Source: Brevundimonas huaxiensis (lineage in GTDB: Bacteria > Pseudomonadota > Alphaproteobacteria > Caulobacterales > Caulobacteraceae). Taken from it: DNA of 64,000 nucleotides. The position numbers and the translations under genes were made by a program. The DNA lies in the NCBI RefSeq assembly GCF_014218725.1, contig NZ_JABBJE010000004.1, positions 62,001-126,000 on the forward strand, in the 5' to 3' direction. The first letter of the stretch is position 1. Every line of letters begins with the position of its first letter. Of this stretch, positions 18,865 through 31,274 are shown piece by piece. The notes under the pieces were generated by a model. The model searched no databases. It was not told the DNA's origin and saw only the letters and a list, made by a program, of their open reading frames with translations.

Positions 18865-20090
18865 TCGGCAGCCTTGAAATGATCGGCGATGCGGGCGGCG
18901 ACGGCCCGGGCGATGGCGGTCTTGGACTGGCGCGGCCAGGTCTCGGTCCGATCGGCGGTGACCAGCAGCACGGCGTTGCCGTCAGAGCCGAACACGTCGT
19001 CGGATACGTCATTGCCCAGGATCCAGTCGCAGCCCTTTCGAGACAGCTTGGCGCGCGCATTGGCCTCCAGGTCCGTCGTCTCGGCGGCGAAGCCGATGAC
19101 CAGGTCCGGGCGGTTCGGACCGGGCGCGGCGACGCCGGCCAGAATGTCGGGGTTCTCGATCAGGGCCAGGGTCGGCGGGCCGCCGGGTCCCTTCTTGATC
19201 TTGCCGCCGGCGATGGTGTCGATGCGCCAGTCGGCGACGGCGGCCGAAAGCACGGCGATGTCGGCGGGAAGGGCGCCCTGCGTCGCCGCCTGCATCTCCA
19301 GCGCGCTCTCCACATCGATCCGCGTCACGCCGGTCGGGGCAGCCAGCGCCGTCGGCCCCGACACCAGCGTCACCTCGGCGCCCAGCTCGGCCAGGGCGGC
19401 GGCGATGGCGTAGCCCTGTTTGCCGCTGGAGCGATTGGTCAGGCCGCGCACCGGATCGATCGGTTCGAATGTCGGCCCGGCGGTGACTACAGCCTTACGC
19501 CCGGCCAGTGGTCGTCCGGCCGCACCCGCCAGCAGCCCTTCGATAGCCTCCAGGATCGCGGCGGGTTCCGCCATACGCCCCGGCCCGTATTCGCCGCAGG
19601 CCATCTCGCCGTCATCCGGCCCCACCACCGCCACGCCATGGAAGCCGGGAAAGGTCTTCAATCGCTCCATATTGGCCTGGACCGCCGGATGCTCCCACAT
19701 CCGCACATTCATCGCCGGCGCCAACAGCACCCGCTTGTCCGTGGCGATCAGGGTGGTCGAGGCCAAGTCGTCGGCCAAACCATTCGCCGCCTTGGCGATC
19801 AGCCCCGCCGTCGCCGGCGCCACCACCACCAGATCGGCCCAGCGGGACAGCTCGATATGGCCCATGCTGGTCTCGTCGTCCGGGTGGAACAGGCCCGACC
19901 GCACCGGATGGCCGCTCAGCGCCGCCAGCGACAGGGGCGTCACGAACTCGGCCCCGGATTCCGTCAGGATGACCCGCGTCCGCCCGCCCGCCTTGGCGAT
20001 CAGCCGCACCAGCTCCAGCGCCTTATAGGCCGCGATGCCGCCGCCCACGATCAGCAGGATCTTGCGGTTCGAAAGGAGGCGATTGTCCAT
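18861..20090 (-). CDS. coaBC: Bifunctional phosphopantothenoylcysteine decarboxylase / phosphopantothenate-cysteine ligase
   Basis: Two consecutive steps of coenzyme A synthesis in one 409-residue protein. The flavin-dependent decarboxylase half has catalytic His78 ([19 protein letters not shown]), the PAMN motif at 125-128 and the cysteine of the flexible lid (Cys165 in [13 protein letters not shown]). The ligase half begins near residue 190 ([28 protein letters not shown]) and contains the KIKK segment. The start is ambiguous: ATG at 20090 is preferred over an in-frame GTG two codons upstream. It is followed by dut with a four-base overlap. Confidence 0.96.
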   Translation of the reverse strand: MDNRLLSNRKILLIVGGGIAAYKALELVRLIAKAGGRTRVILTESGAEFVTPLSLAALSGHPVRSGLFHPDDETSMGHIELSRWADLVVVAPATAGLIAKAANGLADDLASTTLIATDKRVLLAPAMNVRMWEHPAVQANMERLKTFPGFHGVAVVGPDDGEMACGEYGPGRMAEPAAILEAIEGLLAGAAGRPLAGRKAVVTAGPTFEPIDPVRGLTNRSSGKQGYAIAAALAELGAEVTLVSGPTALAAPTGVTRIDVESALEMQAATQGALPADIAVLSAAVADWRIDTIAGGKIKKGPGGPPTLALIENPDILAGVAAPGPNRPDLVIGFAAETTDLEANARAKLSRKGCDWILGNDVSDDVFGSDGNAVLLVTADRTETWPRQSKTAIARAVAARIADHFKAAE

Positions 20091-20192
20091 GCCCACGGTC
20101 TAGCCGCCGCGCGTGACGCCGTCGAGACGAGAACATTGCACGAACAATAAAGTTGTGCTTTCGTCGCGTCCAGCGGGTATCTGGAGGGAAGA

Positions 20193-20705
20193 ATGAGAAC
20201 GCTGACGAGGGGAGGGGCCGCGCTGGTTCTGTGCGGTCTGCTGGCGCTTGCTGGCTGCGACAACAGCTCGGCGGTCGAGACGCGAGAAAGAACCACGACC
20301 ACGCCCATCACTTCGGCTGGTCCGGTGGACGTCTCGGTCTCCACAACGACGACCGAGGAGGTCAAACCCGTCCTGACCGCCAATCGGCGCGAAACCGTCG
20401 ACGCCAAGATCGCCCGTCTCTATGACCGCAACGGCGCAGACTTCGGCGCACGCTCGGCCGAGGATTATCTGACCAAAGTCACGGCTTTCACGACAAAGCC
20501 TCCACACGACGCCGAGACCGTCAAACGGCCCAACGGCGACACCCTGATCTATCAGGCCTCGACCAACACCTTCGCCGTCGTGGCCCGCAACGGGTCGCCC
20601 CGCACCATGTTCAAGCCGACGACGGGCGCCGACTACTGGGCTGAGCAGAAGGCGGCGGCGCCCACCTTCGGCCAGCGGCGCCAATCGACGGGCGCGGCGG
20701 GCTGA
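20193..20705 (+). CDS. Small lipoprotein of unknown function
   Basis: A 170-residue protein with a clear lipoprotein signal (MRTLTRGGAALVLCGLLALAGC, Cys22). A Thr/Val-rich spacer (about residues 30-58) is followed by a conserved-looking domain: TVDAKIARLYDRNGADFGARSAEDYLTKV, then GDTLIYQASTNTFAVVARNG and TMFKP. This GDTLIYQASTNTFAVV pattern resembles the pre-toxin/DUF4157-adjacent hydrolase motif seen in secreted phage-like proteins, but it is too short to assign. A GGAGGGAAG ribosome-binding site lies just before the ATG. Its promoter must lie in the 102-base gap shared with divergent coaBC. Confidence 0.75.
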   Translation: MRTLTRGGAALVLCGLLALAGCDNSSAVETRERTTTTPITSAGPVDVSVSTTTTEEVKPVLTANRRETVDAKIARLYDRNGADFGARSAEDYLTKVTAFTTKPPHDAETVKRPNGDTLIYQASTNTFAVVARNGSPRTMFKPTTGADYWAEQKAAAPTFGQRRQSTGAAG

Positions 20706-20740
20706 TATAGAGGGCGGGTTCCACCAAGGATCTCGCCCCC

Positions 20741-21610
20741 ATGTCCGATACGGCCGAACCCAAGACCCCCTTGCTGAAGACCGCCCTGATCTATGATTTC
20801 GACGGCACCCTGGCGCGCGGCAATATGCAGGAGGTGTCCTTCATCCCCTCCGTCGGCATGGACATCGGCGCCTTCTGGGAAGAGGCCGAGCGCCTGACCA
20901 AGGACGCCGACGGCGACGGCATCCTGATGTACATGCAGCTGATGCTGCATCATGCGCGGCAGAACGGCGCCCCGGTGACGCGCGAGACCCTGCGCCAGCA
21001 CGGCGAGGCCGTGGCCCTGTTCGAGGGGCTGAAGGACCTCAGCTGGTTCGACCGGATGAACGCCTTCGGGGCCAAATACGGGCTGGAGATCGAGCATTAC
21101 ATCATCTCCGCCGGACTGGAGGAGATGATCGACGGCACGCCGATCCGCCCCGCCCTGACCCACGTCTTCGCCTCCCACTACGTCTATGACGACAAGGGCG
21201 AGGCCGCCTGGCCGGCGGTCGGCGTCAACTACACGACCAAGACGCAGTATCTGTTCCGCATCAACAAGGGCGTGAAGAACCACTGGGAGCACGAGCGCAT
21301 CAACCACTTCATCCCCGACGACGAGCGCGCCGTGCCCTTCGACCGGATGATCTTCATCGGCGACGGCGACACCGACGTGCCGACCATGAAGATGATGCAC
21401 ACCAAGGGCGGCTTCTCGATCGCCGTCTATGACCCGCGCTCGAACGAGCGGGATCAGAAGAAGGTCTATTCCCTAATCTCGGAGGATCGGGTGAACTTCG
21501 TCGCCGCCGCCGACTATCGCGAGGGCTCGGCCCTGGACCTGATCGTCAAGGGGCTGGTGGGCCGCATCGCCATCAACGCCGGCTCCATGCCCGCCGACAC
21601 GGCGGACTAG
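20741..21610 (+). CDS. HAD-superfamily hydrolase (phosphoserine-phosphatase-like)
   Basis: A 289-residue HAD phosphatase. Motif I is YDFDGTL (Asp19, Asp21) and motif IV is IGDGDTDVPTM with the Mg-binding aspartates. A helical cap lies between them (about residues 30-150), and the segment IISAGLEEMIDGT provides motif II (the Ser in SAG). The arrangement is of the PSP/SerB type, but length and cap sequence differ from SerB, so the substrate is unknown. It follows the lipoprotein gene by 35 bases on the same strand and converges on the PilZ gene. Confidence 0.85.
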   Translation: MSDTAEPKTPLLKTALIYDFDGTLARGNMQEVSFIPSVGMDIGAFWEEAERLTKDADGDGILMYMQLMLHHARQNGAPVTRETLRQHGEAVALFEGLKDLSWFDRMNAFGAKYGLEIEHYIISAGLEEMIDGTPIRPALTHVFASHYVYDDKGEAAWPAVGVNYTTKTQYLFRINKGVKNHWEHERINHFIPDDERAVPFDRMIFIGDGDTDVPTMKMMHTKGGFSIAVYDPRSNERDQKKVYSLISEDRVNFVAAADYREGSALDLIVKGLVGRIAINAGSMPADTAD

Positions 21611-21619
21611 GCCGGTCGA

Positions 21620-21967
21620 TCAGCGCCCGCCGGCCCTCAGCCAGGCGTCGCGCGCGGGGATCAGCCTCGCCGGCGCCAAGCCTCTCAGCGACTTGGCCCC
21701 GGTCTGCTTCAGCCCGGCCTCCTGCCCGCGCTGCCACACCACGGTGGCGGGATAGGCGACGCCTGCGGCCACATCGACCACCACCACCTCGCGCGGCAAG
21801 GCCCCGGCCCGGTCCAGCCGCAGTTTCATCCCCGCGTCCGACAGATCGACGATCAGACACGCCGTCTCCAGGCCGGGCGCGGAGATGACGCCGCGTACAT
21901 TGGCGGGCCGGCGCGCGCCCATGCGGCGGTCGGGCTCGACGGCGGGCTTGGATCCAAACAGGCTCAT
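21620..21967 (-). CDS. PilZ-domain protein (putative c-di-GMP receptor)
   Basis: A 115-residue single PilZ domain. Near the N-terminus is DRRMGARRPANVRG, giving the arginine cluster of the RxxxR motif, followed about 20 residues later by IVDLSDAGMKLRLD, the (D/N)xSxxG motif. These bind cyclic di-GMP in characterised members. No effector domain is fused, so it probably acts through a partner. The ATG at 21967 (MSLFGSKP) is preferred to a longer frame that adds five residues. In Caulobacterales such single-domain proteins influence motility and cell cycle, but the specific role here is unknown. Confidence 0.85.
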   Translation of the reverse strand: MSLFGSKPAVEPDRRMGARRPANVRGVISAPGLETACLIVDLSDAGMKLRLDRAGALPREVVVVDVAAGVAYPATVVWQRGQEAGLKQTGAKSLRGLAPARLIPARDAWLRAGGR

Positions 21968-21991
21968 GGTCCGATAACGCACAGATGCGGC

Positions 21992-22806
21992 TCAGGCGCC
22001 AAGCCCGCCTTCAAGGCTGCGAACCCCGCGGTCCCGGTCCAGGGCGACGATCAGGTCCGCCTCCACGCCGCCCGTCATCATATGCCGGCTCAGGCGCTCA
22101 TAATGCTGGATGAAGACCGCCAGGGCCGCGCGTCGCTCGGGTGATACGGCGTCCTGCCCCATCAATCCCGCCTCCTGCTCGCAGCGCCAGTCCAGCACCA
22201 CATCGAACCCCGGCGCTTTCAGAAAGATCAGGGCGTCCAGCCGCGCGCGCAGGCGGGCGTAGGGCTGGCCCAGCGGCGCATTGACCGCCTTGCGCCATTC
22301 GGCCCCGACGTCCTGCCGGCCTTCCAGGGCGTTGATCGGCGCAATCAGGTCCGCCTCGGCCTGAGGCGTCGCGCCGAGGCACCATCCCTCCAGCACGATG
22401 ACCCGCGGCCGACCCTTCACGACAGGCCAGTCCGCCTCGGCCGCGCGGTCGTCGGCCAGCTTGTCGAAACGCGGCAGAGGCGTCAGATCGTCGGCCCCGC
22501 TGCCTGTAACCGATCCAGCAGACGGTTCAGAAGGCCCAGGTCATGCGTCCCCGGCGGCCCGCGCGTGGCGAACAGCGGATGCGCCCGCGCCGCCATGGCC
22601 GCCCGCTCCGCCTTCGTCAGATAGACGTCGTCCAGCGACAGGCTCTCCCCGCCGAACCGCTCGGCGACGGCCTTGGCCAGTGTGGATTTTCCCGATCCCT
22701 GCAAGCCCGCGATCCCCAGGATCGGCGGCGGACCGTCCCGGCCTATCGCCTCGGCGCGCTGCTCGATCCATCGGCCGATCCTGTCGATCAGCCGCGCGTC
22801 GATCAT
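21992..22806 (-). pseudogene. D-glycerate 3-kinase-like P-loop kinase, broken by one-base frameshift
   Basis: The N-terminal part (22483-22806) reads ILGIAGLQGSGKSTLAKAVA (Walker A), SLDDVYLTKAER, RGPPGTHDLGLLNRLLDRL and then hits TGA. The C-terminal part continues in the next frame from about 22497 as LPRFDKLADDRAAEADWP, then VIVLEGWCLGA and onward to 21992. The order Walker A, SLDDxYLT, GxPGTHD, PRxDK and LEGW is that of the GLYK/Tda10 glycerate-kinase family. The gene is 815 bases, one short of 272 codons. The missing base is a G in the run of four at 22495-22498 (CCCC on the + strand), a typical homopolymer error or slippage site. The start lies one base after the ferredoxin stop. Confidence 0.85.
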
Positions 22807-22807
22807 T

Positions 22808-23128
22808 TCAGTGCTGGTTTTCCGGCAACCGCACGATCAGGCCGTTCAGGGCGTCCGACACCCGGATCTGGCACGACAGGCGGCTGTTCGGCTCGACCTC
22901 TTCGGCGAAGTCCAGCATCGACTCTTCCATCGCCGACGGCTTGCCCGTCGCCTCGCGCCAGGCCTCATCGACATAGACATGGCAGGTGGCGCAGGCGCAG
23001 GCCCCGCCGCAGTCCGCGTCGATGCCCGGCACATTGTTGCGGATCGCGCCTTCCATGACGCTCAGCCCCGACTTCACGTCGACGACGTGCTCGGTTCCGT
23101 CATGCTCGATATAGGTGATGCTGGCCAT
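22808..23128 (-). CDS. Adrenodoxin-type 2Fe-2S ferredoxin
   Basis: A 106-residue ferredoxin with the vertebrate-type (adrenodoxin/Fdx) spacing: Cys40-x5-Cys46-x2-Cys49 and Cys86. It also has the surface acidic stretch near residues 53-80 and an LSCQI segment around the last ligand. Such ferredoxins pass single electrons to cytochrome P450s or to iron-sulfur cluster assembly. It sits 53 bases after sdhB and is followed after one base by the glycerate-kinase-like gene. A hairpin just upstream (23149-23175) may limit read-through from sdhB, so it may have its own promoter. Confidence 0.95.
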   Translation of the reverse strand: MASITYIEHDGTEHVVDVKSGLSVMEGAIRNNVPGIDADCGGACACATCHVYVDEAWREATGKPSAMEESMLDFAEEVEPNSRLSCQIRVSDALNGLIVRLPENQH

Positions 23129-23137
23129 GCGCCGCTC

Positions 23138-23175
23138 TTAAACGAGGGGGCGCCGGAGGCAAGGCCCCCGGCGCC
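23138..23175 (-). terminator. Possible terminator after sdhB
   Basis: On the minus strand, GGCGCCGG (23168-23175) pairs with CCGGCGCC (23149-23156) to give an 8-bp GC stem with an 11-base loop. It is followed by CCCTCGTTTAAG, a weak U tract. It lies six bases after the sdhB stop and ends about 10 bases before the ferredoxin start, so termination is probably partial. Confidence 0.45.
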
Positions 23176-23181
23176 GGATAC

Positions 23182-23976
23182 TCAGGCCGCCTTCTTGCGG
23201 CTGGGCGCGACCATCAGCTTCTTGGTCTCGGCGATGGCCTTGGCCGGGTTCAGACCCTTGGGGCAGACCTGGGCGCAGTTCATGATCGTGTGGCAACGAT
23301 ACAGTTTGAACGGGTCTTCCAGGTCGTCCAGACGCTTCTGGGTCGCGTCGTCGCGGCTGTCAGAAATCCAGCGATAGGATTGCAGCAGGGCCGCCGGGCC
23401 AAGGTACTCTTCCTGGTTCCACCAGTAGCTGGGGCACGAGGTCGAGCAGCAGGCGCACAGGATGCACTCGTACAGGCCGTCCAGCTTCTCGCGCTCGGCC
23501 GGGGTCTGCAGACGTTCCTTCTCGGGGTCCGGCTCGTCCGATTGCAGATACGGCTGGATCGAGTCGTACTGGGCGTAGAACAGGCTCAGATCCGTCACCA
23601 GGTCCTTGACCACCGGCTGGTGGGGCAGGGGGGAGATGGTGATGGTGTTGGACGCGCACTCGTCCCAGCCCTTGGTGCAGGCCAGGGCGTTGCGCCCGTC
23701 AATATTCATCGAGCACGAGCCGCAGATGCCCTCGCGGCACGAGCGCCGGAACGACAGGGTCGGATCGATGGTGTTCTTGATGTGGATCAGGGCGTCCAGC
23801 AACATCGGGCCGTGGTCGCCGGTCGGCACCTCATAGGTGTCCCAGCGCGGATCGGCGTCGGTTTCCGGATCGTAGCGATAGACCTTGTAGGTCTTCACGT
23901 CCTTGGATCCCGGCGCGGCCTTGTGGACCTTGCCGGTCGTCGGCTTGGAGCCTCGGGGGAGAGTCAGCTGGACCAT
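23182..23976 (-). CDS. sdhB: Succinate dehydrogenase iron-sulfur subunit
   Basis: Electron-transfer subunit of complex II. The 264-residue product contains the N-terminal 2Fe-2S ligand region ([16 protein letters not shown] and ALAC at about 78-103), and the C-terminal ferredoxin-like domain with [16 protein letters not shown] and [17 protein letters not shown] for the 4Fe-4S and 3Fe-4S clusters. It starts two bases after the sdhA stop and is last in the sdhCDAB operon. Confidence 0.99.
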   Translation of the reverse strand: MVQLTLPRGSKPTTGKVHKAAPGSKDVKTYKVYRYDPETDADPRWDTYEVPTGDHGPMLLDALIHIKNTIDPTLSFRRSCREGICGSCSMNIDGRNALACTKGWDECASNTITISPLPHQPVVKDLVTDLSLFYAQYDSIQPYLQSDEPDPEKERLQTPAEREKLDGLYECILCACCSTSCPSYWWNQEEYLGPAALLQSYRWISDSRDDATQKRLDDLEDPFKLYRCHTIMNCAQVCPKGLNPAKAIAETKKLMVAPSRKKAA

Positions 23977-23977
23977 C

Positions 23978-25762
23978 TTAGTAAACCCGCGCCTTCGGTT
24001 CGATATACGCGATGTCGTCGGACATGGTGTAGTTGTGGACCGGACGATAATCGATCTGGACCTGCTCGCCCGGACGCTTCCACGCCAGGGTGTGCTTCAT
24101 CCAGTTGACGTCGTCGCGATCGGGATAGTCTTCGCGGGCATGGGCGCCGCGCGATTCCGTGCGGTTCAGACCGCCCTCGATCGTCACCAGCGCCTGGGCG
24201 ATCAGGTTGTCGTACTCCAGCGTCTCGACCAGGTCCGTATTCCAGATCAGGCCGCGATCGGTGGTCTTGATGTCGGCGCCGGCCGCCTCGATGGCGCGCA
24301 GCTTGTCGGTGCCCTGTTGCAGGGTCTCGCCGGTGCGGAACACCGCGGCATCGGCCTGCATCGCGCGCTGCATCGACAGACGCAGTTCGGCGGTCGGGGT
24401 CGAGCCGTCGGCGTAGCGGAAGCGATCCAGGCGGGCCAGGTGCTGGTCGGTCTGGCTCTTGGAGGCCGACGGCACGGCCGAGGCCTTGTCGACGACTTCA
24501 CCGCAGCGCAGGCCGACGGCGCGGCCGAACACCACCAGGTCGGTCAGGGAGTTGGAGCCCAGGCGGTTGGCGCCGTGCACCGAAACGCACGCCGCCTCGC
24601 CCACGGCCATCAGGCCCGGAACCACGCTGTCGGGGTTGCCGTCGCGCAGCGTCAGGACTTCGCCGTGATAGTTCGTGGGGATGCCGCCCATGTTGTAGTG
24701 GACGGTCGGCAGGACCGGGATCGGCTCCTTGGTCACATCCACGCCGGCGAAGATCTTGGCGCTTTCAGAAATGCCCGGCAGGCGCTGGTGCAGGATCTTC
24801 GGATCCAGGTGATCCAGGTGCAGGAAGATGTGGTCCTTGTTCGGGCCCACGCCGCGACCCTCGCGGATTTCGATGGTCATGGAGCGCGAGACCATGTCGC
24901 GCGGCGCCAGGTCCTTCACGGTCGGCGCATAGCGCTCCATGAAGCGCTCGCCTTCCGAGTTGGTCAGATAGCCGCCCTCGCCGCGTGCGCCCTCGGTGAT
25001 CAGGCAGCCGGCGCCATAGATGCCGGTCGGGTGGAACTGCACGAACTCCATGTCCTGCAACGGCAGGCCGGCGCGCAGCACCATCGCATTGCCGTCGCCG
25101 GTGCAGGTGTGGGCCGAGGTGGCGCTGAAGTAGGCGCGGCCGTATCCGCCGGTCGCCAGAACCACCATCTTGGCGCGGAACTGGTGAAGCTGACCGTTGT
25201 CGAGTTGCAGGGCCGTCACGCCGGTGCAGGCGCCGTCCTGCATGATCAGGTCCAGCGCGAAATATTCGACGAAGAACTTCACCTCGCGGCGCACCGACTG
25301 GCCGTACAGGGTGTGCAGGATGGCGTGGCCGGTGCGGTCGGCGGCGGCGCAGGTGCGCTGCACCGGGCCTTCGCCGAAGTTGCGGGTCATGCCGCCGAAG
25401 GCGCGCTGATAGATCTTGCCTTCTTCGGTGCGGCTGAAGGGCACGCCCCAGTGTTCCAGCTCATAGACGGCCTTGGGCGCGTTACGGACCAGATATTCGA
25501 TCGAGTCCTGGTCGCCCAGCCAGTCCGACCCCTTGACGGTGTCGTACATGTGCCACTGCCAGCTGTCCTCGCCCATGTTGCCGAGCGAGGCGGAGATGCC
25601 GCCCTGGGCCGCGACGGTGTGCGAGCGCGTGGGGAAGACCTTGGTCACGCAGGCGACCTTCAGCCCCTGCTGGGCGGCACCGAGTGCGGCGCGAAGGCCC
25701 GAGCCCCCGGCGCCGACGACGACGACGTCGTATTCGTGATCGATCAGTTCGTAAGCGGCCAT
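23978..25762 (-). CDS. sdhA: Succinate dehydrogenase flavoprotein subunit
   Basis: Catalytic subunit oxidising succinate to fumarate. The 594-residue product has the N-terminal FAD motif [18 protein letters not shown], the covalent-FAD histidine segment ([20 protein letters not shown]), the substrate region [11 protein letters not shown] followed by EGARGEGG, and the C-terminal helical domain ([19 protein letters not shown]). The start is seven bases after the sdhD stop. It works with SdhB and the membrane anchors SdhC/SdhD, delivering electrons to ubiquinone. Confidence 0.99.
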   Translation of the reverse strand: MAAYELIDHEYDVVVVGAGGSGLRAALGAAQQGLKVACVTKVFPTRSHTVAAQGGISASLGNMGEDSWQWHMYDTVKGSDWLGDQDSIEYLVRNAPKAVYELEHWGVPFSRTEEGKIYQRAFGGMTRNFGEGPVQRTCAAADRTGHAILHTLYGQSVRREVKFFVEYFALDLIMQDGACTGVTALQLDNGQLHQFRAKMVVLATGGYGRAYFSATSAHTCTGDGNAMVLRAGLPLQDMEFVQFHPTGIYGAGCLITEGARGEGGYLTNSEGERFMERYAPTVKDLAPRDMVSRSMTIEIREGRGVGPNKDHIFLHLDHLDPKILHQRLPGISESAKIFAGVDVTKEPIPVLPTVHYNMGGIPTNYHGEVLTLRDGNPDSVVPGLMAVGEAACVSVHGANRLGSNSLTDLVVFGRAVGLRCGEVVDKASAVPSASKSQTDQHLARLDRFRYADGSTPTAELRLSMQRAMQADAAVFRTGETLQQGTDKLRAIEAAGADIKTTDRGLIWNTDLVETLEYDNLIAQALVTIEGGLNRTESRGAHAREDYPDRDDVNWMKHTLAWKRPGEQVQIDYRPVHNYTMSDDIAYIEPKARVY

Positions 25763-25769
25763 CAGTTGA

Positions 25770-26174
25770 TCAGGCTCCGAAACCAGCGGGCAGCGGCGCC
25801 GAGCCCAGCGCCAGCCGCACGATGAAGAAGACGCTGGCGGCGGCCAGCACCAGGAAGACGACGTTCAGCAGCAGGACCAGAAGACCGCGCGTTCCGACGT
25901 TGGGCACGTAGTCTTCCAGAACGACTTTCCAAGCCAGGCTGACATAGCCGAAGAAGATCACCGCGGTGATCGCCATCAGGGCGGCGTTCAGCGGATTGGC
26001 GAACCAGGCCATCGCCGCGTCATAGCCGGCGCCCGCCAGGGTAAAGCCGGTCGAGGCGACCCACAGGCCCAGCGGCAACAGGGCCACCAGCAGGATGCGC
26101 TCGATCAGCCATTCGCCGGCGCCGTGGCGCTCGGAAACCTTGACGTTGTTCTTGAACTTTGCGGCGCCGCTCAC
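25770..26174 (-). CDS. sdhD: Succinate dehydrogenase membrane anchor subunit SdhD
   Basis: A 134-residue hydrophobic protein with three transmembrane helices (about residues 23-48, 60-82 and 100-124). The segment [21 protein letters not shown] and the following [16 protein letters not shown] fit the alphaproteobacterial SdhD anchor. It helps bind haem b and ubiquinone. The ATG overlaps the sdhC stop (ATGA). Identification rests on position in the operon plus topology, since these subunits are poorly conserved. Confidence 0.93.
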   Translation of the reverse strand: MSGAAKFKNNVKVSERHGAGEWLIERILLVALLPLGLWVASTGFTLAGAGYDAAMAWFANPLNAALMAITAVIFFGYVSLAWKVVLEDYVPNVGTRGLLVLLLNVVFLVLAAASVFFIVRLALGSAPLPAGFGA

Positions 26175-26635
26175 AGCGAAACCCTCCCCGTGGCGAACAG
26201 CACGACCCAGAACAGCACGGCCAGCGGGATCGGCCCCCAGACGGCGATGTTCGACAGCGCAGTCGCCGACTTCACCGTCAGCCCGTTGCCGGTGTCGTTA
26301 TAGGTGTGGCGCGCGCCGTTCAGGATGAAGGAGAACAGCACCACCGTCAGACCGAAGAAGACCAGCAGGCCCAGCGGCGATCCGGCCAGATCGAGCGCGC
26401 TCTGGAACGCCTCGGGCCCGAACGCCAGGGCGCCCAGCCAGGCCAGGACGAACAGCACGCCGACCGTGGCGGCGATGATGGTCGCGCGGAACAGGATCGA
26501 GGCCGCCATTGTGACGTGCCAGCGCCACACGCCCATGTGGGGCGACAGCGGCGCGATATGTCCGTTCGGTTGAGTGACGAAGCGACCCGTCCGGTCGCTT
26601 GAGGCGCCACCCGGCGTCGGGTTGGGCTGGTTCAT
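26171..26635 (-). CDS. sdhC: Succinate dehydrogenase cytochrome b556 subunit SdhC
   Basis: A 154-residue protein with three transmembrane helices and the family features SPHMGVWRWHVTMAASILFRAT near residue 30 (usually HLxIY-like in SdhC) and FILNGARHTYNDTGNG, where the histidine is the expected haem ligand. The ATG at 26635 (MNQPNP) is preferred; the frame extends five codons upstream. It is first in sdhCDAB. Upstream on the minus strand there is a TTGACA (26712-26717) but no convincing -10 box at proper spacing. Confidence 0.94.
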   Translation of the reverse strand: MNQPNPTPGGASSDRTGRFVTQPNGHIAPLSPHMGVWRWHVTMAASILFRATIIAATVGVLFVLAWLGALAFGPEAFQSALDLAGSPLGLLVFFGLTVVLFSFILNGARHTYNDTGNGLTVKSATALSNIAVWGPIPLAVLFWVVLFATGRVSL

Positions 26636-26841
26636 GCGAATGGTTCTCAAAAGCGAATGAATTCAATCGCCGTGTGCGGTTGCGAAGGCTTTTGTGACCC
26701 TGTGGGGCCGGTGTCAACGCACAGACCCCCAGATCGACGGATTGTGCGGATTACGTCGGTTCCATCACGACGGATCACGATTGCGTTCCGCGCCCGTTCG
26801 ACGGCTAGGCGACGCGCCGGACGATTTGGCAGGGTGGGCTC

Positions 26842-27435
26842 ATGTTGCTGCTCGCCCTGATGTCCGCCGTCGCCCTGGAGCCCGCCATCCAGACGACAGG
26901 GCTTCTGGACGCGACGCCTGAAACCTATCGCGCGCCGGCCGTCCGTCCCTATCAGCCGCCGTCCCGTTTCGGACGCGAAACGGCCGAGGGGGACGGCGAA
27001 ATCGACCTGCATCGTCGCCCTCTGACGGCTCCGGTCGCGGTCGACGACTACGCCGGCGACTATGAGTTCAGCCCCTCCGACAGCCAGACGACCTATGATC
27101 AGGGCGTCGCCCAAGCCGCGATCGACGCCGAAGCCGCGATGGGCCCGCTGGACGGCCGTTGGCGCATCACCCAGCCGGACGGAACACCCTTGCTGTCGCT
27201 GTCCCTGACCGACCGGGGCGAGGGCCGTCGGGTCGAGGGCGCCTGGCGAAGTCTGGACGCGCCGCCCGGGATCGACCGAATGGGCTTCGCCGGCCCGGTC
27301 TCGACCCAGGGCGAGGTCGTTGTCATTCCCCTGTCGGAGGGCGAACTGCATCTGCATCCGGCGTTGAATGGCTGGGCCGGCGAATGGATCCGGGACGGCC
27401 GCGCCCGTCCCGTCACGGCGACCCGTTCAGGCTGA
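26842..27435 (+). CDS. Exported protein of unknown function
   Basis: No family recognised. The 197-residue product has a very short hydrophobic start (MLLLALMSAVALEPAIQ) that could be a cleaved signal peptide. A Pro/Asp-rich region (about residues 30-75) is followed by a compact domain with DYEFSPSDSQTTYDQGVAQA, GRWRITQPDGTPLLSLSLTD, and a beta-rich end (LHPALNGWAGEWIRDG). The GxWRI...LSLTD...GxW and GEW repeats suggest a small beta-barrel or lipocalin-like fold, which is speculation. It is divergent from sdhC across 206 bases and precedes the pirin gene by 52 bases. Confidence 0.7.
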   Translation: MLLLALMSAVALEPAIQTTGLLDATPETYRAPAVRPYQPPSRFGRETAEGDGEIDLHRRPLTAPVAVDDYAGDYEFSPSDSQTTYDQGVAQAAIDAEAAMGPLDGRWRITQPDGTPLLSLSLTDRGEGRRVEGAWRSLDAPPGIDRMGFAGPVSTQGEVVVIPLSEGELHLHPALNGWAGEWIRDGRARPVTATRSG

Positions 27436-27487
27436 TCTCGGCGCCCGTGATCTCGCCACCGCCGATCCGCCACCCTATATGTAGCGA

Positions 27488-28348
27488 ATGACCCAGACCC
27501 GTTCCGTCCTTCGCCTGCATCCCGCCCATCGCGACGACATCGGCGACCTGACCACCCGCCGTCCGGTGCCGGGCCCCGGCGTGGACCAGATCGATCCCTT
27601 CCTGTTCCTGAACCACCATGGGCCCCAGACCTATGCGCCGGGCAACGCCGGCCTGCCGTTCGGTCCGCATCCGCACCGGGGCTTAGAGACCGTCACCTTC
27701 ATTCTGGATGGCGAGCTGGCCCACAACGATTCCGGCGGCGGCGAGAGCATCATCAAGGCGGGCGGCATCCAGTGGATGACCGCCGGCTCGGGCCTGATCC
27801 ACGCCGAATTGTCGCCGGCCGCCTTCAAGCGCGACGGCGGGCCGATGGAAATCCTGCAGCTGTGGGTCAACCTGCCCTCGCGGCTGAAGATGACCAGGCC
27901 GGATTATGTGGGCCTGCAGAAATCCGACATCCCGACCTTCACGACCGAGGCTGGCGTCACGGTCGAGCCGGTCTCCGGCGACTGGCTGGGCGTCAAGGCG
28001 CCCATCCAGTCTTTGATCGACATCCATCTGGCCGTCGTGCGCCTGCCTGCCGGCGCGACGTTCGAGACGTCCGTCGCGCCCGGCCGCAACGTCTTCCTGT
28101 ATGGCGTCAAGGGCGAGATCGCCGTCGCCGGAACGCCGGTGCCGCAATGGAACCTCGCCGCCCTGTCCGACGGCGATGCGGTCCGGATCACGGCGACCAC
28201 CGACGCCGTCGTCCTGCTGGGCCACGCCGATCCCATCGGCGAGCCGGTCTTTAGCCATGGCCCCTTCGTCATGAACACGCGCGACGAGATCATCCAGGCG
28301 ATCCAGGACTACCAGTCCGGCAAGTTCGGCCCGCCGCCGAGGGTGTAA
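27488..28348 (+). CDS. Pirin family protein
   Basis: A 286-residue bicupin. The N-terminal cupin has the metal-binding set of pirins: FGPHPHRGLETVTFILDGEL (His residues), then the distal MTAGSGLIHAE. The ILQLWVNLP and C-terminal FLYGVKGEIAVAG segments complete the pattern. Bacterial pirins show quercetinase activity or modulate metabolic enzymes, but roles vary. A composite inverted repeat lies immediately after the stop (28352) and may end transcription. Confidence 0.93.
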   Translation: MTQTRSVLRLHPAHRDDIGDLTTRRPVPGPGVDQIDPFLFLNHHGPQTYAPGNAGLPFGPHPHRGLETVTFILDGELAHNDSGGGESIIKAGGIQWMTAGSGLIHAELSPAAFKRDGGPMEILQLWVNLPSRLKMTRPDYVGLQKSDIPTFTTEAGVTVEPVSGDWLGVKAPIQSLIDIHLAVVRLPAGATFETSVAPGRNVFLYGVKGEIAVAGTPVPQWNLAALSDGDAVRITATTDAVVLLGHADPIGEPVFSHGPFVMNTRDEIIQAIQDYQSGKFGPPPRV

Positions 28349-28351
28349 GGC

Positions 28352-28516
28352 GATCCTCCCCCGCCCAGCGGGGGAGGGGGACCGCGAAGCGGTGGAGGGG
28401 GCGACCGCATCATCGATGTTGAAAGTCTCATTCAGGCACCGTGGGATTTTCGCCCCCTCCACCACGCTACGCGCGGTCCCCCTCCCCCTTTCCGCTGCGC
28501 TCCTAGGGGGAGGATC
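28352..28516. repeat. Composite intergenic inverted repeat, copy A
   Basis: Begins GATCCTCCCCC and ends GGGGGAGGATC. The left arm carries CTCCCCC-GCCCAG-CGGGGGAG-type and ACCGC-GAA-GCGGT-type small hairpins followed by GGAGGGGGCGA; the right arm repeats the same modules in reverse. A 45-base unrelated centre separates the arms. Related copies are at 33001, 44506 and 59656. It lies between pirin and alaS and could act as a bidirectional transcription barrier or mRNA stabiliser. Confidence 0.8.
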
Positions 28517-28613
28517 TTATGCGCACGCCTCTCCCCGCGCAGATGATGCGCTCCCCGCCAAAACCCTATATGACGCCGGTTCCTAGCGACCGCCCCAGCC
28601 GAAGACACGCCGA

Positions 28614-31274
<2,661 letters not shown>

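Noticed and set aside
26712-26717. TTGACA as the sdhC promoter
   Set aside because: The -35-like box is good but no acceptable -10 box lies 11-18 bases downstream on the minus strand; kept only as a remark.
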